This document shows positions 19,533 to 32,406 of a stretch of 64,000 nt of DNA, piece by piece. Below the pieces are notes generated by a model, which saw nothing but the letters and a program-made list of their open reading frames with translations, was not told the origin of the DNA and did no database searches. A program made the translations under genes and the position numbers. The stretch is from positions 26,234,822-26,298,821 of the forward strand of contig NC_134516.1 in assembly GCF_027942865.1 (NCBI RefSeq). Reading direction: 5' to 3'. The DNA is from Odontesthes bonariensis (taxonomy: Eukaryota; Chordata; Actinopteri; Atheriniformes; Atherinopsidae). Numbering within the stretch: position 1 is the first letter of the stretch; every line of letters starts with the position of its first letter.

Positions 19533-19890
19533 CAGCAATGGAATCACAAACCAGCTCTTTATAGATTCTGAGACAGAATCTGTTATTGTATTCCGACTTG
19601 TAAAATAGAACTATACTGTTTAGAGAAGACGCAGTTTATGAGCATGTCGTGGGATTGAGCTTCCCTGGTTTCTCTATATGACAACGGACACAAAACTACA
19701 CACAGGGAACAGAGGCTTTTGACAGACACTAAGTTATCTGAGAGTCCCATTTTCAGCTGCAAAGAACAATCACATCAGGGAAGTCAACGTGCAGGCTCAA
19801 CAGCAGCCTCTCAAGCCAGCTCTCTGGTAAAAATAGGGGAAACGTATGGTTCCAGCACCCATATAACATATATTTGTCACAGGGACTGTG

Positions 19891-20010
19891 GCTTACGGCC
19901 ACACCGCCCTGAACACGCCCGATCTCGTCCGATCTCGGAAGCCAAGCAGGGTCGGGCCTGGTTAGTACTTGGATGGGAGACCGCTTGGGAATACCAGGTG
20001 CTGTAAGCTT
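19891..20010 (+). rRNA. 5S ribosomal RNA, plus type, unit 23
   Basis: Plus consensus. Confidence 0.95.
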
Positions 20011-20306
20011 TTTTCTCTTCTCTCTGCGGCCTGCATGTAACATCTGACCATCACCGTGTGCCACACAGACACCAGGAAGTTAACCAGCTTGGGCTGCTGC
20101 TGATTGGTTGGCAGACACCTCTGTTTCTGTTTGGCTCTCAGTCTCCATGTTGCTGATCCTGGATCTGCTGAGATGTCCCAGGCCATTGTTGGCTTTGATC
20201 CTCATACATTTAACTTTGTCCTCAGAAAGGACAAGTTCCAAAAAGTCAAACAGGGACTAGTTTTGCATTTGACGTAGCCAAACTGCATGCGCCTGGAGAA
20301 GCCAAA

Positions 20307-20426
20307 AGGCTTACAGCACCTGGTATTCCCAGGCGGTCTCCCATCCAAGTACTAACCAGGCCCGACTCTGCTTGGCTTCTGAGATCTGACGAGATCAGGC
20401 GTGTTCAGGGTGGTGTGGCCGTAAGC
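20307..20426 (-). rRNA. 5S ribosomal RNA, minus type, unit 23
   Basis: Minus consensus; palindrome loop upstream is AAA. Confidence 0.94.
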
Positions 20427-20784
20427 CAGCAATGGAATCACAAACCAGCTCTTTATAGATTCTGAAACAGAATCTGTTATTGTATTCCGACTTGTAAAAT
20501 AGAACTATACTGTTTAGAGAAGACGCAGTTTATGAGCATGTCGTGGGATTGAGCTTCCCTGGTTTCTCTATATGACAACGGACACAAAACTACACACAGG
20601 GAACAGAGGCTTTTGACAGACACTAAGTTATCTGAGAGTCCCATTTTCAGCTGCAAAGAACAATCACATCAGGGAAGTCAACGTGCAGGCTCAACAGCAG
20701 CCTCTCAAGCCAGCTCTCTGGTAAAAATAGGGGAAACGTATGGTTCCAGCACCCATATAACATATATTTGTCACAGGGACTGTG

Positions 20785-20904
20785 GCTTACGGCCACACCG
20801 CCCTGAACACGCCCGATCTCGTCCGATCTCGGAAGCCAAGCAGGGTCGGGCCTGGTTAGTACTTGGATGGGAGACCGCTTGGGAATACCAGGTGCTGTAA
20901 GCTT
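20785..20904 (+). rRNA. 5S ribosomal RNA, plus type, unit 24
   Basis: Plus consensus. Confidence 0.95.
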
Positions 20905-21200
20905 TTTTCTCTTCTCTCTGCGGCCTGCATGTAACATCTGACCATCACCGTGTGCCACACAGACACCAGGAAGTTAACCAGCTTGGGCTGCTGCTGATTG
21001 GTTGGCAGACACCTCTGTTTCTGTTTGGCTCTCAGTCTCCATGTTGCTGATCCTGGATCTGCTGAGATGTCCCAGGCCATTGTTGGCTTTGATCCTCATA
21101 CATTTAACTTTGTCCTCAGAAAGGACAAGTTCCAAAAAGTCAAACAGGGACTAGTTTTGCATTTGACGTAGCCAAACTGCATGCGCCTGGAGAAGCCAAA

Positions 21201-21320
21201 AGGCTTACAGCACCTGATATTCCCAGGCGGTCTCCCATCCAAGTACTAACCAGGCCCGACTCTGCTTGGCTTCTGAGATCTGACGAGATCAGGCGTGTTC
21301 AGGGTGGTGTGGCCGTAAGC
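21201..21320 (-). rRNA. 5S ribosomal RNA, minus type, unit 24
   Basis: C104T. Confidence 0.93.
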
Positions 21321-21678
21321 CAGCAATGGAATCACAAACCAGCTCTTTATAGATTCTGAGACAGAATCTGTTATTGTATTCCGACTTGTAAAATAGAACT
21401 ATACTGTTTAGAGAAGACGCAGTTTATGAGCATGTCGTGGGATTGAGCTTCCCTGGTTTCTCTATATGACAACGGACACAAAACTACACACAGGGAACAG
21501 AGGCTTTTGAGAGACACTAAGTTATCTGAGAGTCCCATTTTCAGCTGCAGAGAACAATCACATCAGGGAAGTCAACGTGCAGGCTCAACAGCAGCCTCTC
21601 AAGCCAGCTCTCTGGTAAAAATAGGGGAAACGTATGGTTCCAGCACCCATATAACATATATTTGTCACAGGGACTGTG

Positions 21679-21798
21679 GCTTACGGCCACACCGCCCTGA
21701 ACACGCCCGATCTCGTCCGATCTCGGAAGCCAAGCAGGGTCGGGCCTGGTTAGTACTTGGATGGGAGACCGCTTGGGAATACCAGGTGCTGTAAGCTT
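21679..21798 (+). rRNA. 5S ribosomal RNA, plus type, unit 25
   Basis: Plus consensus; gagagac and ctgcagag upstream. Confidence 0.95.
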
Positions 21799-22094
21799 TT
21801 TTCTCTTCTCTCTGCGGCCTGCATGTAACATCTGACCATCACCGTGTGCCACACAGACACCAGGAAGTTAACCAGCTTGGGCTGCTGCTGATTGGTTGGC
21901 AGACACCTCTGTTTCTGTTTGGCTCTCAGTCTCCATGTTGCTGATCCTGGATCTGCTGAGATGTCCCAGGCCATTGTTGGCTTTGATCCTCATACATTTA
22001 ACTTTGTCCTCAGAAAGGACAAGTTCCAAAAAGTCAAACAGGGACTAGTTTTGCATTTGACGTAGCCAAACTGCATGCGCCTGGAGAAGCCAAA

Positions 22095-22214
22095 AGGCTT
22101 ACAGCACCTGGTATTCCCAGGCGGTCTCCCATCCAAGTACTAACCAGGCCCGACTCTGCTTGGCTTCTGAGATCTGACGAGATCAGGCGTGTTCAGGGTG
22201 GTGTGGCCGTAAGC
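22095..22214 (-). rRNA. 5S ribosomal RNA, minus type, unit 25
   Basis: Minus consensus. Confidence 0.94.
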
Positions 22215-22572
22215 CAGCAATGGAATCACAAACCAGCTCTTTATAGATTCTGAAACAGAATCTGTTATTGTATTCCGACTTGTAAAATAGAACTATACTG
22301 TTTAGAGAAGACGCAGTTTATGAGCATGTCGTGGGATTGAGCTTCCCTGGTTTCTCTATATGACAACGGACACAAAACTACACACAGGGAACAGAGGCTT
22401 TTGACAGACACTAAGTTATCTGAGAGTCCCATTTTCAGCTGCAAAGAACAATCACATCAGGGAAGTCAACGTGCAGGCTCAACAGCAGCCTCTCAAGCCA
22501 GCTCTCTGGTAAAAATAGGGGAAACGTATGGTTCCAGCACCCATATAACATATATTTGTCACAGGGACTGTG

Positions 22573-22692
22573 GCTTACGGCCACACCGCCCTGAACACGC
22601 CCGATCTCGTCCGATCTCGGAAGCCAAGCAGGGTCGGGCCTGGTTAGTACTTGGATGGGAGACCGCTTGGGAATACCAGGTGCTGTAAGCTT
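22573..22692 (+). rRNA. 5S ribosomal RNA, plus type, unit 26
   Basis: Plus consensus. Confidence 0.95.
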
Positions 22693-22988
22693 TTTTCTCT
22701 TCTCTCTGCGGCCTGCATGTAACATCTGACCATCACCGTGTGCCACACAGACACCAGGAAGTTAACCAGCTTGGGCTGCTGCTGATTGGTTGGCAGACAC
22801 CTCTGTTTCTGTTTGGCTCTCAGTCTCCATGTTGCTGATCCTGGATCTGCTGAGATGTCCCAGGCCATTGTTGGCTTTGATCCTCATACATTTAACTTTG
22901 TCCTCAGAAAGGACAAGTTCCAAAAAGTCAAACAGGGACTAGTTTTGCATTTGACGTAGCCAAACTGCATGCGCCTGGAGAAGCCAAA

Positions 22989-23108
22989 AGGCTTACAGCA
23001 CCTGGTATTCCCAGGCGGTCTCCCATCCAAGTACTAACCAGGCCCGACTCTGCTTGGCTTCTGAGATCTGACGAGATCAGGCGTGTTCAGGGTGGTGTGG
23101 CCGTAAGC
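22989..23108 (-). rRNA. 5S ribosomal RNA, minus type, unit 26
   Basis: Minus consensus. Confidence 0.94.
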
Positions 23109-23466
23109 CAGCAATGGAATCACAAACCAGCTCTTTATAGATTCTGAGACAGAATCTGTTATTGTATTCCGACTTGTAAAATAGAACTATACTGTTTAGA
23201 GAAGACGCAGTTTATGAGCATGTCGTGGGATTGAGCTTCCCTGGTTTCTCTATATGACAACGGACACAAAACTACACACAGGGAACAGAGGCTTTTGAGA
23301 GACACTAAGTTATCTGAGAGTCCCATTTTCAGCTGCAAAGAACAATCACATCAGGGAAGTCAACGTGCAGGCTCAACAGCAGCCTCTCAAGCCAGCTCTC
23401 TGGTAAAAATAGGGGAAACGTATGGTTCCAGCACCCATATAACATATATTTGTCACAGGGACTGTG

Positions 23467-23586
23467 GCTTACGGCCACACCGCCCTGAACACGCCAGATC
23501 TCGTCCGATCTCGGAAGCCAAGCAGGGTCGGGCCTGGTTAGTACTTGGATGGGAGACCGCTTGGGAATACCAGGTGCTGTAAGCTT
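23467..23586 (+). rRNA. 5S ribosomal RNA, plus type, unit 27
   Basis: C30A, as in unit 18, exactly nine units away. Confidence 0.93.
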
Positions 23587-23882
23587 TTTTCTCTTCTCTC
23601 TGCGGCCTGCATGTAACATCTGACCATCACCGTGTGCCACACAGACACCAGGAAGTTAACCAGCTTGGGCTGCTGCTGATTGGTTGGCAGACACCTCTGT
23701 TTCTGTTTGGCTCTCAGTCTCCATGTTGCTGATCCTGGATCTGCTGAGATGTCCCAGGCCATTGTTGGCTTTGATCCTCATACATTTAACTTTGTCCTCA
23801 GAAAGGACAAGTTCCAAAAAGTCAAACAGGGACTAGTTTTGCATTTGACGTAGCCAAACTGCATGCGCCTGGAGAAGCCAAA

Positions 23883-24002
23883 AGGCTTACAGCACCTGGT
23901 ATTCCCAGGCGGTCTCCCATCCAAGTACTAACCAGGCCCGACTCTGCTTGGCTTCTGAGATCTGACGAGATCAGGCGTGTTCAGGGTGGTGTGGCCGTAA
24001 GC
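23883..24002 (-). rRNA. 5S ribosomal RNA, minus type, unit 27
   Basis: Minus consensus. Confidence 0.94.
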
Positions 24003-24360
24003 CAGCAATGGAATCACAAACCAGCTCTTTATAGATTCTGAAACAGAATCTGTTATTGTATTCCGACTTGTAAAATAGAACTATACTGTTTAGAGAAGAC
24101 GCAGTTTATGAGCATGTCGTGGGATTGAGCTTCCCTGGTTTCTCTATATGACAACGGACACAAAACTACACACAGGGAACAGAGGCTTTTGACAGACACT
24201 AAGTTATCTGAGAGTCCCATTTTCAGCTGCAAAGAACAATCACATCAGGGAAGTCAACGTGCAGGCTCAACAGCAGCCTCTCAAGCCAGCTCTCTGGTAA
24301 AAATAGGGGAAACGTATGGTTCCAGCACCCATATAACATATATTTGTCACAGGGACTGTG

Positions 24361-24480
24361 GCTTACGGCCACACCGCCCTGAACACGCCCGATCTCGTCC
24401 GATCTCGGAAGCCAAGCAGGGTCGGGCCTGGTTAGTACTTGGATGGGAGACCGCTTGGGAATACCAGGTGCTGTAAGCTT
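24361..24480 (+). rRNA. 5S ribosomal RNA, plus type, unit 28
   Basis: Plus consensus. Confidence 0.95.
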
Positions 24481-24776
24481 TTTTCTCTTCTCTCTGCGGC
24501 CTGCATGTAACATCTGACCATCACCGTGTGCCACACAGACACCAGGAAGTTAACCAGCTTGGGCTGCTGCTGATTGGTTGGCAGACACCTCTGTTTCTGT
24601 TTGGCTCTCAGTCTCCATGTTGCTGATCCTGGATCTGCTGAGATGTCCCAGGCCATTGTTGGCTTTGATCCTCATACATTTAACTTTGTCCTCAGAAAGG
24701 ACAAGTTCCAAAAAGTCAAACAGGGACTAGTTTTGCATTTGACGTAGCCAAACTGCATGCGCCTGGAGAAGCCAAA

Positions 24777-24896
24777 AGGCTTACAGCACCTGATATTCCC
24801 AGGCGGTCTCCCATCCAAGTACTAACCAGGCCCGACTCTGCTTGGCTTCTGAGATCTGACGAGATCAGGCGTGTTCAGGGTGGTGTGGCCGTAAGC
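24777..24896 (-). rRNA. 5S ribosomal RNA, minus type, unit 28
   Basis: C104T. Confidence 0.93.
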
Positions 24897-25254
24897 CAGC
24901 AATGGAATCACAAACCAGCTCTTTATAGATTCTGAGACAGAATCTGTTATTGTATTCCGACTTGTAAAATAGAACTATACTGTTTAGAGAAGACGCAGTT
25001 TATGAGCATGTCGTGGGATTGAGCTTCCCTGGTTTCTCTATATGACAACGGACACAAAACTACACACAGGGAACAGAGGCTTTTGAGAGACACTAAGTTA
25101 TCTGAGAGTCCAATTTTCAGCTGCAGAGAACAATCACATCAGGGAAGTCAACGTGCAGGCTCAACAGCAGCCTCTCAAGCCAGCTCTCTGGTAAAAATAG
25201 GGGAAACGTATGGTTCCAGCACCCATATAACATATATTTGTCACAGGGACTGTG

Positions 25255-25374
25255 GCTTACGGCCACACCGCCCTGAACACGCCCGATCTCGTCCGATCTC
25301 GGAAGCCAAGCAGGGTCGGGCCTGGTTAGTACTTGGATGGGAGACCGCTTGGGAATACCAGGTGCTGTAAGCTT
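25255..25374 (+). rRNA. 5S ribosomal RNA, plus type, unit 29
   Basis: Plus consensus; upstream gagagac, ctgcagag and a private tccaatt change. Confidence 0.95.
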
Positions 25375-25670
25375 TTTTCTCTTCTCTCTGCGGCCTGCAT
25401 GTAACATCTGACCATCACCGTGTGCCACACAGACACCAGGAAGTTAACCAGCTTGGGCTGCTGCTGATTGGTTGGCAGACACCTCTGTTTCTGTTTGGCT
25501 CTCAGTCTCCATGTTGCTGATCCTGGATCTGCTGAGATGTCCCAGGCCATTGTTGGCTTTGATCCTCATACATTTAACTTTGTCCTCAGAAAGGACAAGT
25601 TCCAAAAAGTCAAACAGGGACTAGTTTTGCATTTGACGTAGCCAAACTGCATGCGCCTGGAGAAGCCAAA

Positions 25671-25790
25671 AGGCTTACAGCACCTGGTATTCCCAGGCGG
25701 TCTCCCATCCAAGTACTAACCAGGCCCGACTCTGCTTGGCTTCTGAGATCTGACGAGATCAGGCGTGTTGAGGGTGGTGTGGCCGTAAGC
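25671..25790 (-). rRNA. 5S ribosomal RNA, minus type, unit 29
   Basis: Private G21C, which breaks the G21-C57 pair closing helix II. Confidence 0.92.
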
Positions 25791-26148
25791 CAGCAATGGA
25801 ATCACAAACCAGCTCTTTATAGATTCTGAAACAGAATCTGTTATTGTATTCCGACTTGTAAAATAGAACTATACTGTTTAGAGAAGACGCAGTTTATGAG
25901 CATGTCGTGGGATTGAGCTTCCCTGGTTTCTCTATATGACAACGGACACAAAACTACACACAGGGAACAGAGGCTTTTGACAGACACTAAGTTATCTGAG
26001 AGTCCCATTTTCAGCTGCAAAGAACAATCACATCAGGGAAGTCAACGTGCAGGCTCAACAGCAGCCTCTCAAGCCAGCTCTCTGGTAAAAATAGGGGAAA
26101 CGTATGGTTCCAGCACCCATATAACATATATTTGTCACAGGGACTGTG

Positions 26149-26268
26149 GCTTACGGCCACACCGCCCTGAACACGCCCGATCTCGTCCGATCTCGGAAGC
26201 CAAGCAGGGTCGGGCCTGGTTAGTACTTGGATGGGAGACCGCTTGGGAATACCAGGTGCTGTAAGCTT
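26149..26268 (+). rRNA. 5S ribosomal RNA, plus type, unit 30
   Basis: Plus consensus. Confidence 0.95.
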
Positions 26269-26564
26269 TTTTCTCTTCTCTCTGCGGCCTGCATGTAACA
26301 TCTGACCATCACCGTGTGCCACACAGACACCAGGAAGTTAACCAGCTTGGGCTGCTGCTGATTGGTTGGCAGACACCTCTGTTTCTGTTTGGCTCTCAGT
26401 CTCCATGTTGCTGATCCTGGATCTGCTGAGATGTCCCAGGCCATTGTTGGCTTTGATCCTCATACATTTAACTTTGTCCTCAGAAAGGACAAGTTCCAAA
26501 AAGTCAAACAGGGACTAGTTTTGCATTTGACGTAGCCAAACTGCATGCGCCTGGAGAAGCCAAA

Positions 26565-26684
26565 AGGCTTACAGCACCTGGTATTCCCAGGCGGTCTCCC
26601 ATCCAAGTACTAACCAGGCCCGACTCTGCTTGGCTTCTGAGATCTGACGAGATCAGGCGTGTTCAGGGTGGTGTGGCCGTAAGC
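26565..26684 (-). rRNA. 5S ribosomal RNA, minus type, unit 30
   Basis: Minus consensus. Confidence 0.94.
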
Positions 26685-27042
26685 CAGCAATGGAATCACA
26701 AACCAGCTCTTTATAGATTCTGAGACAGAATCTGTTATTGTATTCCGACTTGTAAAATAGAACTATACTGTTTAGAGAAGACGCAGTTTATGAGCATGTC
26801 GTGGGATTGAGCTTCCCTGGTTTCTCTATATGACAACGGACACAAAACTACACACAGGGAACAGAGGCTTTTGACAGACACTAAGTTATCTGAGAGTCCC
26901 ATTTTCAGCTGCAAAGAACAATCACATCAGGGAAGTCAACGTGCAGGCTCAACAGCAGCCTCTCAAGCCAGCTCTCTGGTAAAAATAGGGGAAACGTATG
27001 GTTCCAGCACCCATATAACATATATTTGTCACAGGGACTGTG

Positions 27043-27162
27043 GCTTACGGCCACACCGCCCTGAACACGCCCGATCTCGTCCGATCTCGGAAGCCAAGCA
27101 GGGTCGGGCCTGGTTAGTACTTGGATGGGAGACCGCTTGGGAATACCAGGTGCTGTAAGCTT
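27043..27162 (+). rRNA. 5S ribosomal RNA, plus type, unit 31
   Basis: Plus consensus. Confidence 0.95.
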
Positions 27163-27458
27163 TTTTCTCTTCTCTCTGCGGCCTGCATGTAACATCTGAC
27201 CATCACCGTGTGCCACACAGACACCAGGAAGTTAACCAGCTTGGGCTGCTGCTGATTGGTTGGCAGACACCTCTGTTTCTGTTTGGCTCTCAGTCTCCAT
27301 GTTGCTGATCCTGGATCTGCTGAGATGTCCCAGGCCATTGTTGGCTTTGATCCTCATACATTTAACTTTGTCCTCAGAAAGGACAAGTTCCAAAAAGTCA
27401 AACAGGGACTAGTTTTGCATTTGACGTAGCCAAACTGCATGCGCCTGGAGAAGCCAAA

Positions 27459-27578
27459 AGGCTTACAGCACATGGTATTCCCAGGCGGTCTCCCATCCAA
27501 GTACTAACCAGGCCCGACTCTGCTTGGCTTCTGAGATCTGACGAGATCAGGCGTGTTCAGGGTGGTGTGGCCGTAAGC
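27459..27578 (-). rRNA. 5S ribosomal RNA, minus type, unit 31
   Basis: Private G107T, which breaks the C68-G107 pair of helix V. Confidence 0.92.
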
Positions 27579-27936
27579 CAGCAATGGAATCACAAACCAG
27601 CTCTTTATAGATTCTGAGACAGAATCTGTTATTGTATTCCGACTTGTAAAATAGAACTATACTGTTTAGAGAAGACGCAGTTTATGAGCATGTCGTGGGA
27701 TTGAGCTTCCCTGGTTTCTCTATATGACAACGGACACAAAACTACACACAGGGAACAGAGGCTTTTGACAGACACTAAGTTATCTGAGAGTCCCATTTTC
27801 AGCTGCAAAGAACAATCACATCAGGGAAGTCAACGTGCAGGCTCAACAGCAGCCTCTCAAGCCAGCTCTCTGGTAAAAATAGGGGAAACGTATGGTTCCA
27901 GCACCCATATAACATATATTTGTCACAGGGACTGTG

Positions 27937-28056
27937 GCTTACGGCCACACCGCCCTGAACACGCCCGATCTCGTCCGATCTCGGAAGCCAAGCAGGGTCG
28001 GGCCTGGTTAGTACTTGGATGGGAGACCGCTTGGGAATACCAGGTGCTGTAAGCTT
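27937..28056 (+). rRNA. 5S ribosomal RNA, plus type, unit 32
   Basis: Plus consensus. Confidence 0.95.
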
Positions 28057-28352
28057 TTTTCTCTTCTCTCTGCGGCCTGCATGTAACATCTGACCATCAC
28101 CGTGTGCCACACAGACACCAGGAAGTTAACCAGCTTGGGCTGCTGCTGATTGGTTGGCAGACACCTCTGTTTCTGTTTGGCTCTCAGTCTCCATGTTGCT
28201 GATCCTGGATCTGCTGAGATGTCCCAGGCCATTGTTGGCTTTGATCCTCATACATTTAACTTTGTCCTCAGAAAGGACAAGTTCCAAAAAGTCAAACAGG
28301 GACTAGTTTTGCATTTGACGTAGCCAAACTGCATGCGCCTGGAGAAGCCAAA

Positions 28353-28472
28353 AGGCTTACAGCACCTGGTATTCCCAGGCGGTCTCCCATCCAAGTACTA
28401 ACCAGGCCCGACTCTGCTTGGCTTCTGAGATCTGACGAGATCAGGCGTGTTCAGGGTGGTGTGGCCGTAAGC
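28353..28472 (-). rRNA. 5S ribosomal RNA, minus type, unit 32
   Basis: Minus consensus. Confidence 0.94.
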
Positions 28473-28830
28473 CAGCAATGGAATCACAAACCAGCTCTTT
28501 ATAGATTCTGAAACAGAATCTGTTATTGTATTCCGACTTGTAAAATAGAACTATACTGTTTAGAGAAGACGCAGTTTATGAGCATGTCGTGGGATTGAGC
28601 TTCCCTGGTTTCTCTATATGACAACGGACACAAAACTACACACAGGGAACAGAGGCTTTTGACAGACACTAAGTTATCTGAGAGTCCCATTTTCAGCTGC
28701 AAAGAACAATCACATCAGGGAAGTCAACGTGCAGGCTCAACAGCAGCCTCTCAAGCCAGCTCTCTGGTAAAAATAGGGGAAACGTATGGTTCCAGCACCC
28801 ATATAACATATATTTGTCACAGGGACTGTG

Positions 28831-28950
28831 GCTTACGGCCACACCGCCCTGAACACGCCCGATCTCGTCCGATCTCGGAAGCCAAGCAGGGTCGGGCCTG
28901 GTTAGTACTTGGATGGGAGACCGCTTGGGAATACCAGGTGCTGTAAGCTT
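28831..28950 (+). rRNA. 5S ribosomal RNA, plus type, unit 33
   Basis: Plus consensus. Confidence 0.95.
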
Positions 28951-29246
28951 TTTTCTCTTCTCTCTGCGGCCTGCATGTAACATCTGACCATCACCGTGTG
29001 CCACACAGACACCAGGAAGTTAACCAGCTTGGGCTGCTGCTGATTGGTTGGCAGACACCTCTGTTTCTGTTTGGCTCTCAGTCTCCATGTTGCTGATCCT
29101 GGATCTGCTGAGATGTCCCAGGCCATTGTTGGCTTTGATCCTCATACATTTAACTTTGTCCTCAGAAAGGACAAGTTCCAAAAAGTCAAACAGGGACTAG
29201 TTTTGCATTTGACGTAGCCAAACTGCATGCGCCTGGAGAAGCCAAA

Positions 29247-29366
29247 AGGCTTACAGCACCTGGTATTCCCAGGCGGTCTCCCATCCAAGTACTAACCAGG
29301 CCCGACTCTGCTTGGCTTCTGAGATCTGACGAGATCAGGCGTGTTCAGGGTGGTGTGGCCGTAAGC
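29247..29366 (-). rRNA. 5S ribosomal RNA, minus type, unit 33
   Basis: Minus consensus. Confidence 0.94.
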
Positions 29367-29724
29367 CAGCAATGGAATCACAAACCAGCTCTTTATAGAT
29401 TCTGAGACAGAATCTGTTATTGTATTCCGACTTGTAAAATAGAACTATACTGTTTAGAGAAGACGCAGTTTATGAGCATGTCGTGGGATTGAGCTTCCCT
29501 GGTTTCTCTATATGACAACGGACACAAAACTACACACAGGGAACAGAGGCTTTTGACAGACACTAAGTTATCTGAGAGTCCCATTTTCAGCTGCAAAGAA
29601 CAATCACATCAGGGAAGTCAACGTGCAGGCTCAACAGCAGCCTCTCAAGCCAGCTCTCTGGTAAAAATAGGGGAAACGTATGGTTCCAGCACCCATATAA
29701 CATATATTTGTCACAGGGACTGTG

Positions 29725-29844
29725 GCTTACGGCCACACCGCCCTGAACACGCCCGATCTCGTCCGATCTCGGAAGCCAAGCAGGGTCGGGCCTGGTTAGT
29801 ACTTGGATGGGAGACCGCTTGGGAATACCAGGTGCTGTAAGCTT
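29725..29844 (+). rRNA. 5S ribosomal RNA, plus type, unit 34
   Basis: Plus consensus. Confidence 0.95.
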
Positions 29845-30140
29845 TTTTCTCTTCTCTCTGCGGCCTGCATGTAACATCTGACCATCACCGTGTGCCACAC
29901 AGACACCAGGAAGTTAACCAGCTTGGGCTGCTGCTGATTGGTTGGCAGACACCTCTGTTTCTGTTTGGCTCTCAGTCTCCATGTTGCTGATCCTGGATCT
30001 GCTGAGATGTCCCAGGCCATTGTTGGCTTTGATCCTCATACATTTAACTTTGTCCTCAGAAAGGACAAGTTCCAAAAAGTCAAACAGGGACTAGTTTTGC
30101 ATTTGACGTAGCCAAACTGCATGCGCCTGGAGAAGCCAAA

Positions 30141-30260
30141 AGGCTTACAGCACCTGGTATTCCCAGGCGGTCTCCCATCCAAGTACTAACCAGGCCCGAC
30201 TCTGCTTGGCTTCTGAGATCTGACGAGATCAGGCGTGTTCAGGGTGGTGTGGCCGTAAGC
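30141..30260 (-). rRNA. 5S ribosomal RNA, minus type, unit 34
   Basis: Minus consensus. Confidence 0.94.
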
Positions 30261-30618
30261 CAGCAATGGAATCACAAACCAGCTCTTTATAGATTCTGAG
30301 ACAGAATCTGTTATTGTATTCCGACTTGTAAAATAGAACTATACTGTTTAGAGAAGACGCAGTTTATGAGCATGTCGTGGGATTGAGCTTCCCTGGTTTC
30401 TCTATATGACAACGGACACAAAACTACACACAGGGAACAGAGGCTTTTGACAGACACTAAGTTATCTGAGAGTCCCATTTTCAGCTGCAAAGAACAATCA
30501 CATCAGGGAAGTCAACGTGCAGGCTCAACAGCAGCCTCTCAAGCCAGCTCTCTGGTAAAAATAGGGGAAACGTATGGTTCCAGCACCCATATAACATATA
30601 TTTGTCACAGGGACTGTG

Positions 30619-30738
30619 GCTTACGGCCACACCGCCCTGAACACGCCCGATCTCGTCCGATCTCGGAAGCCAAGCAGGGTCGGGCCTGGTTAGTACTTGG
30701 ATGGGAGACCGCTTGGGAATACCAGGTGCTGTAAGCTT
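30619..30738 (+). rRNA. 5S ribosomal RNA, plus type, unit 35
   Basis: Plus consensus. Confidence 0.95.
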
Positions 30739-31034
30739 TTTTCTCTTCTCTCTGCGGCCTGCATGTAACATCTGACCATCACCGTGTGCCACACAGACAC
30801 CAGGAAGTTAACCAGCTTGGGCTGCTGCTGATTGGTTGGCAGACACCTCTGTTTCTGTTTGGCTCTCAGTCTCCATGTTGCTGATCCTGGATCTGCTGAG
30901 ATGTCCCAGGCCATTGTTGGCTTTGATCCTCATACATTTAACTTTGTCCTCAGAAAGGACAAGTTCCAAAAAGTCAAACAGGGACTAGTTTTGCATTTGA
31001 CGTAGCCAAACTGCATGCGCCTGGAGAAGCCAAA

Positions 31035-31154
31035 AGGCTTACAGCACCTGGTATTCCCAGGCGGTCTCCCATCCAAGTACTAACCAGGCCCGACTCTGCT
31101 TGGCTTCTGAGATCTGACGAGATCAGGCGTGTTCGGGGTGGTGTGGCCGTAAGC
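31035..31154 (-). rRNA. 5S ribosomal RNA, minus type, unit 35
   Basis: T20C (C-A mismatch with A58 in helix II). The palindrome beside its TATA box is also altered at 31187. Both shared with unit 37. Confidence 0.92.
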
Positions 31155-31512
31155 CAGCAATGGAATCACAAACCAGCTCTTTATAGAATCTGAGACAGAA
31201 TCTGTTATTGTATTCCGACTTGTAAAATAGAACTATACTGTTTAGAGAAGACGCAGTTTATGAGCATGTCGTGGGATTGAGCTTCCCTGGTTTCTCTATA
31301 TGACAACGGACACAAAACTACACACAGGGAACAGAGGCTTTTGACAGACACTAAGTTATCTGAGAGTCCCATTTTCAGCTGCAAAGAACAATCACATCAG
31401 GGAAGTCAACGTGCAGGCTCAACAGCAGCCTCTCAAGCCAGCTCTCTGGTAAAAATAGGGGAAACGTATGGTTCCAGCACCCATATAACATATATTTGTC
31501 ACAGGGACTGTG

Positions 31513-31632
31513 GCTTACGGCCACACCGCCCTGAACACGCCCGATCTCGTCCGATCTCGGAAGCCAAGCAGGGTCTGGCCTGGTTAGTACTTGGATGGGA
31601 GACCGCTTGGGAATACCAGGTGCTGTAAGCTT
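31513..31632 (+). rRNA. 5S ribosomal RNA, plus type, unit 36
   Basis: G64T at the 3' edge of box A. Shared only with unit 38. Confidence 0.93.
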
Positions 31633-31928
31633 TTTTCTCTTCTCTCTGCGGCCTGCATGTAACATCTGACCATCACCGTGTGCCACACAGACACCAGGAA
31701 GTTAACCAGCTTGGGCTGCTGCTGATTGGTTGGCAGACACCTCTGTTTCTGTTTGGCTCTCAGTCTCCATGTTGCTGATCCTGGATCTGCTGAGATGTCC
31801 CAGGCCATTGTTGGCTTTGATCCTCATACATTTAACTTTGTCCTCAGAAAGGACAAGTTCCAAAAAGTCAAACAGGGACTAGTTTTGCATTTGACGTAGC
31901 CAAACTGCATGCGCCTGGAGAAGCCAAA

Positions 31929-32048
31929 AGGCTTACAGCACCTGGTATTCCCAGGCGGTCTCCCATCCAAGTACTAACCAGGCCCGACTCTGCTTGGCTT
32001 CTGAGATCTGACGAGATCAGGCGTGTTCAGGGTGGTGTGGCCGTAAGC
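31929..32048 (-). rRNA. 5S ribosomal RNA, minus type, unit 36
   Basis: Minus consensus. Confidence 0.94.
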
Positions 32049-32406
32049 CAGCAATGGAATCACAAACCAGCTCTTTATAGATTCTGAGACAGAATCTGTT
32101 ATTGTATTCCGACTTGTAAAATAGAACTATACTGTTTAGAGAAGACGCAGTTTATGAGCATGTCGTGGGATTGAGCTTCCCTGGTTTCTCTATATGACAA
32201 CGGACACAAAACTACACACAGGGAACAGAGGCTTTTGACAGACACTAAGTTATCTGAGAGTCCCATTTTCAGCTGCAAAGAACAATCACATCAGGGAAGT
32301 CAACGTGCAGGCTCAACAGCAGCCTCTCAAGCCAGCTCTCTGGTAAAAATAGGGGAAACGTATGGTTCCAGCACCCATATAACATATATTTGTCACAGGG
32401 ACTGTG

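Larger units (their letters stand above)
30000..31787. repeat. 2-unit block duplication, copy 1 (1,788 bp)
   Basis: Three rare markers recur exactly two units on: T20C in minus gene 35, a changed palindrome base at 31187 beside its TATA box, and G64T in plus gene 36. The left edge lies somewhere in about 29790-30300, judged by where shared and unshared markers fall. Confidence 0.75.
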
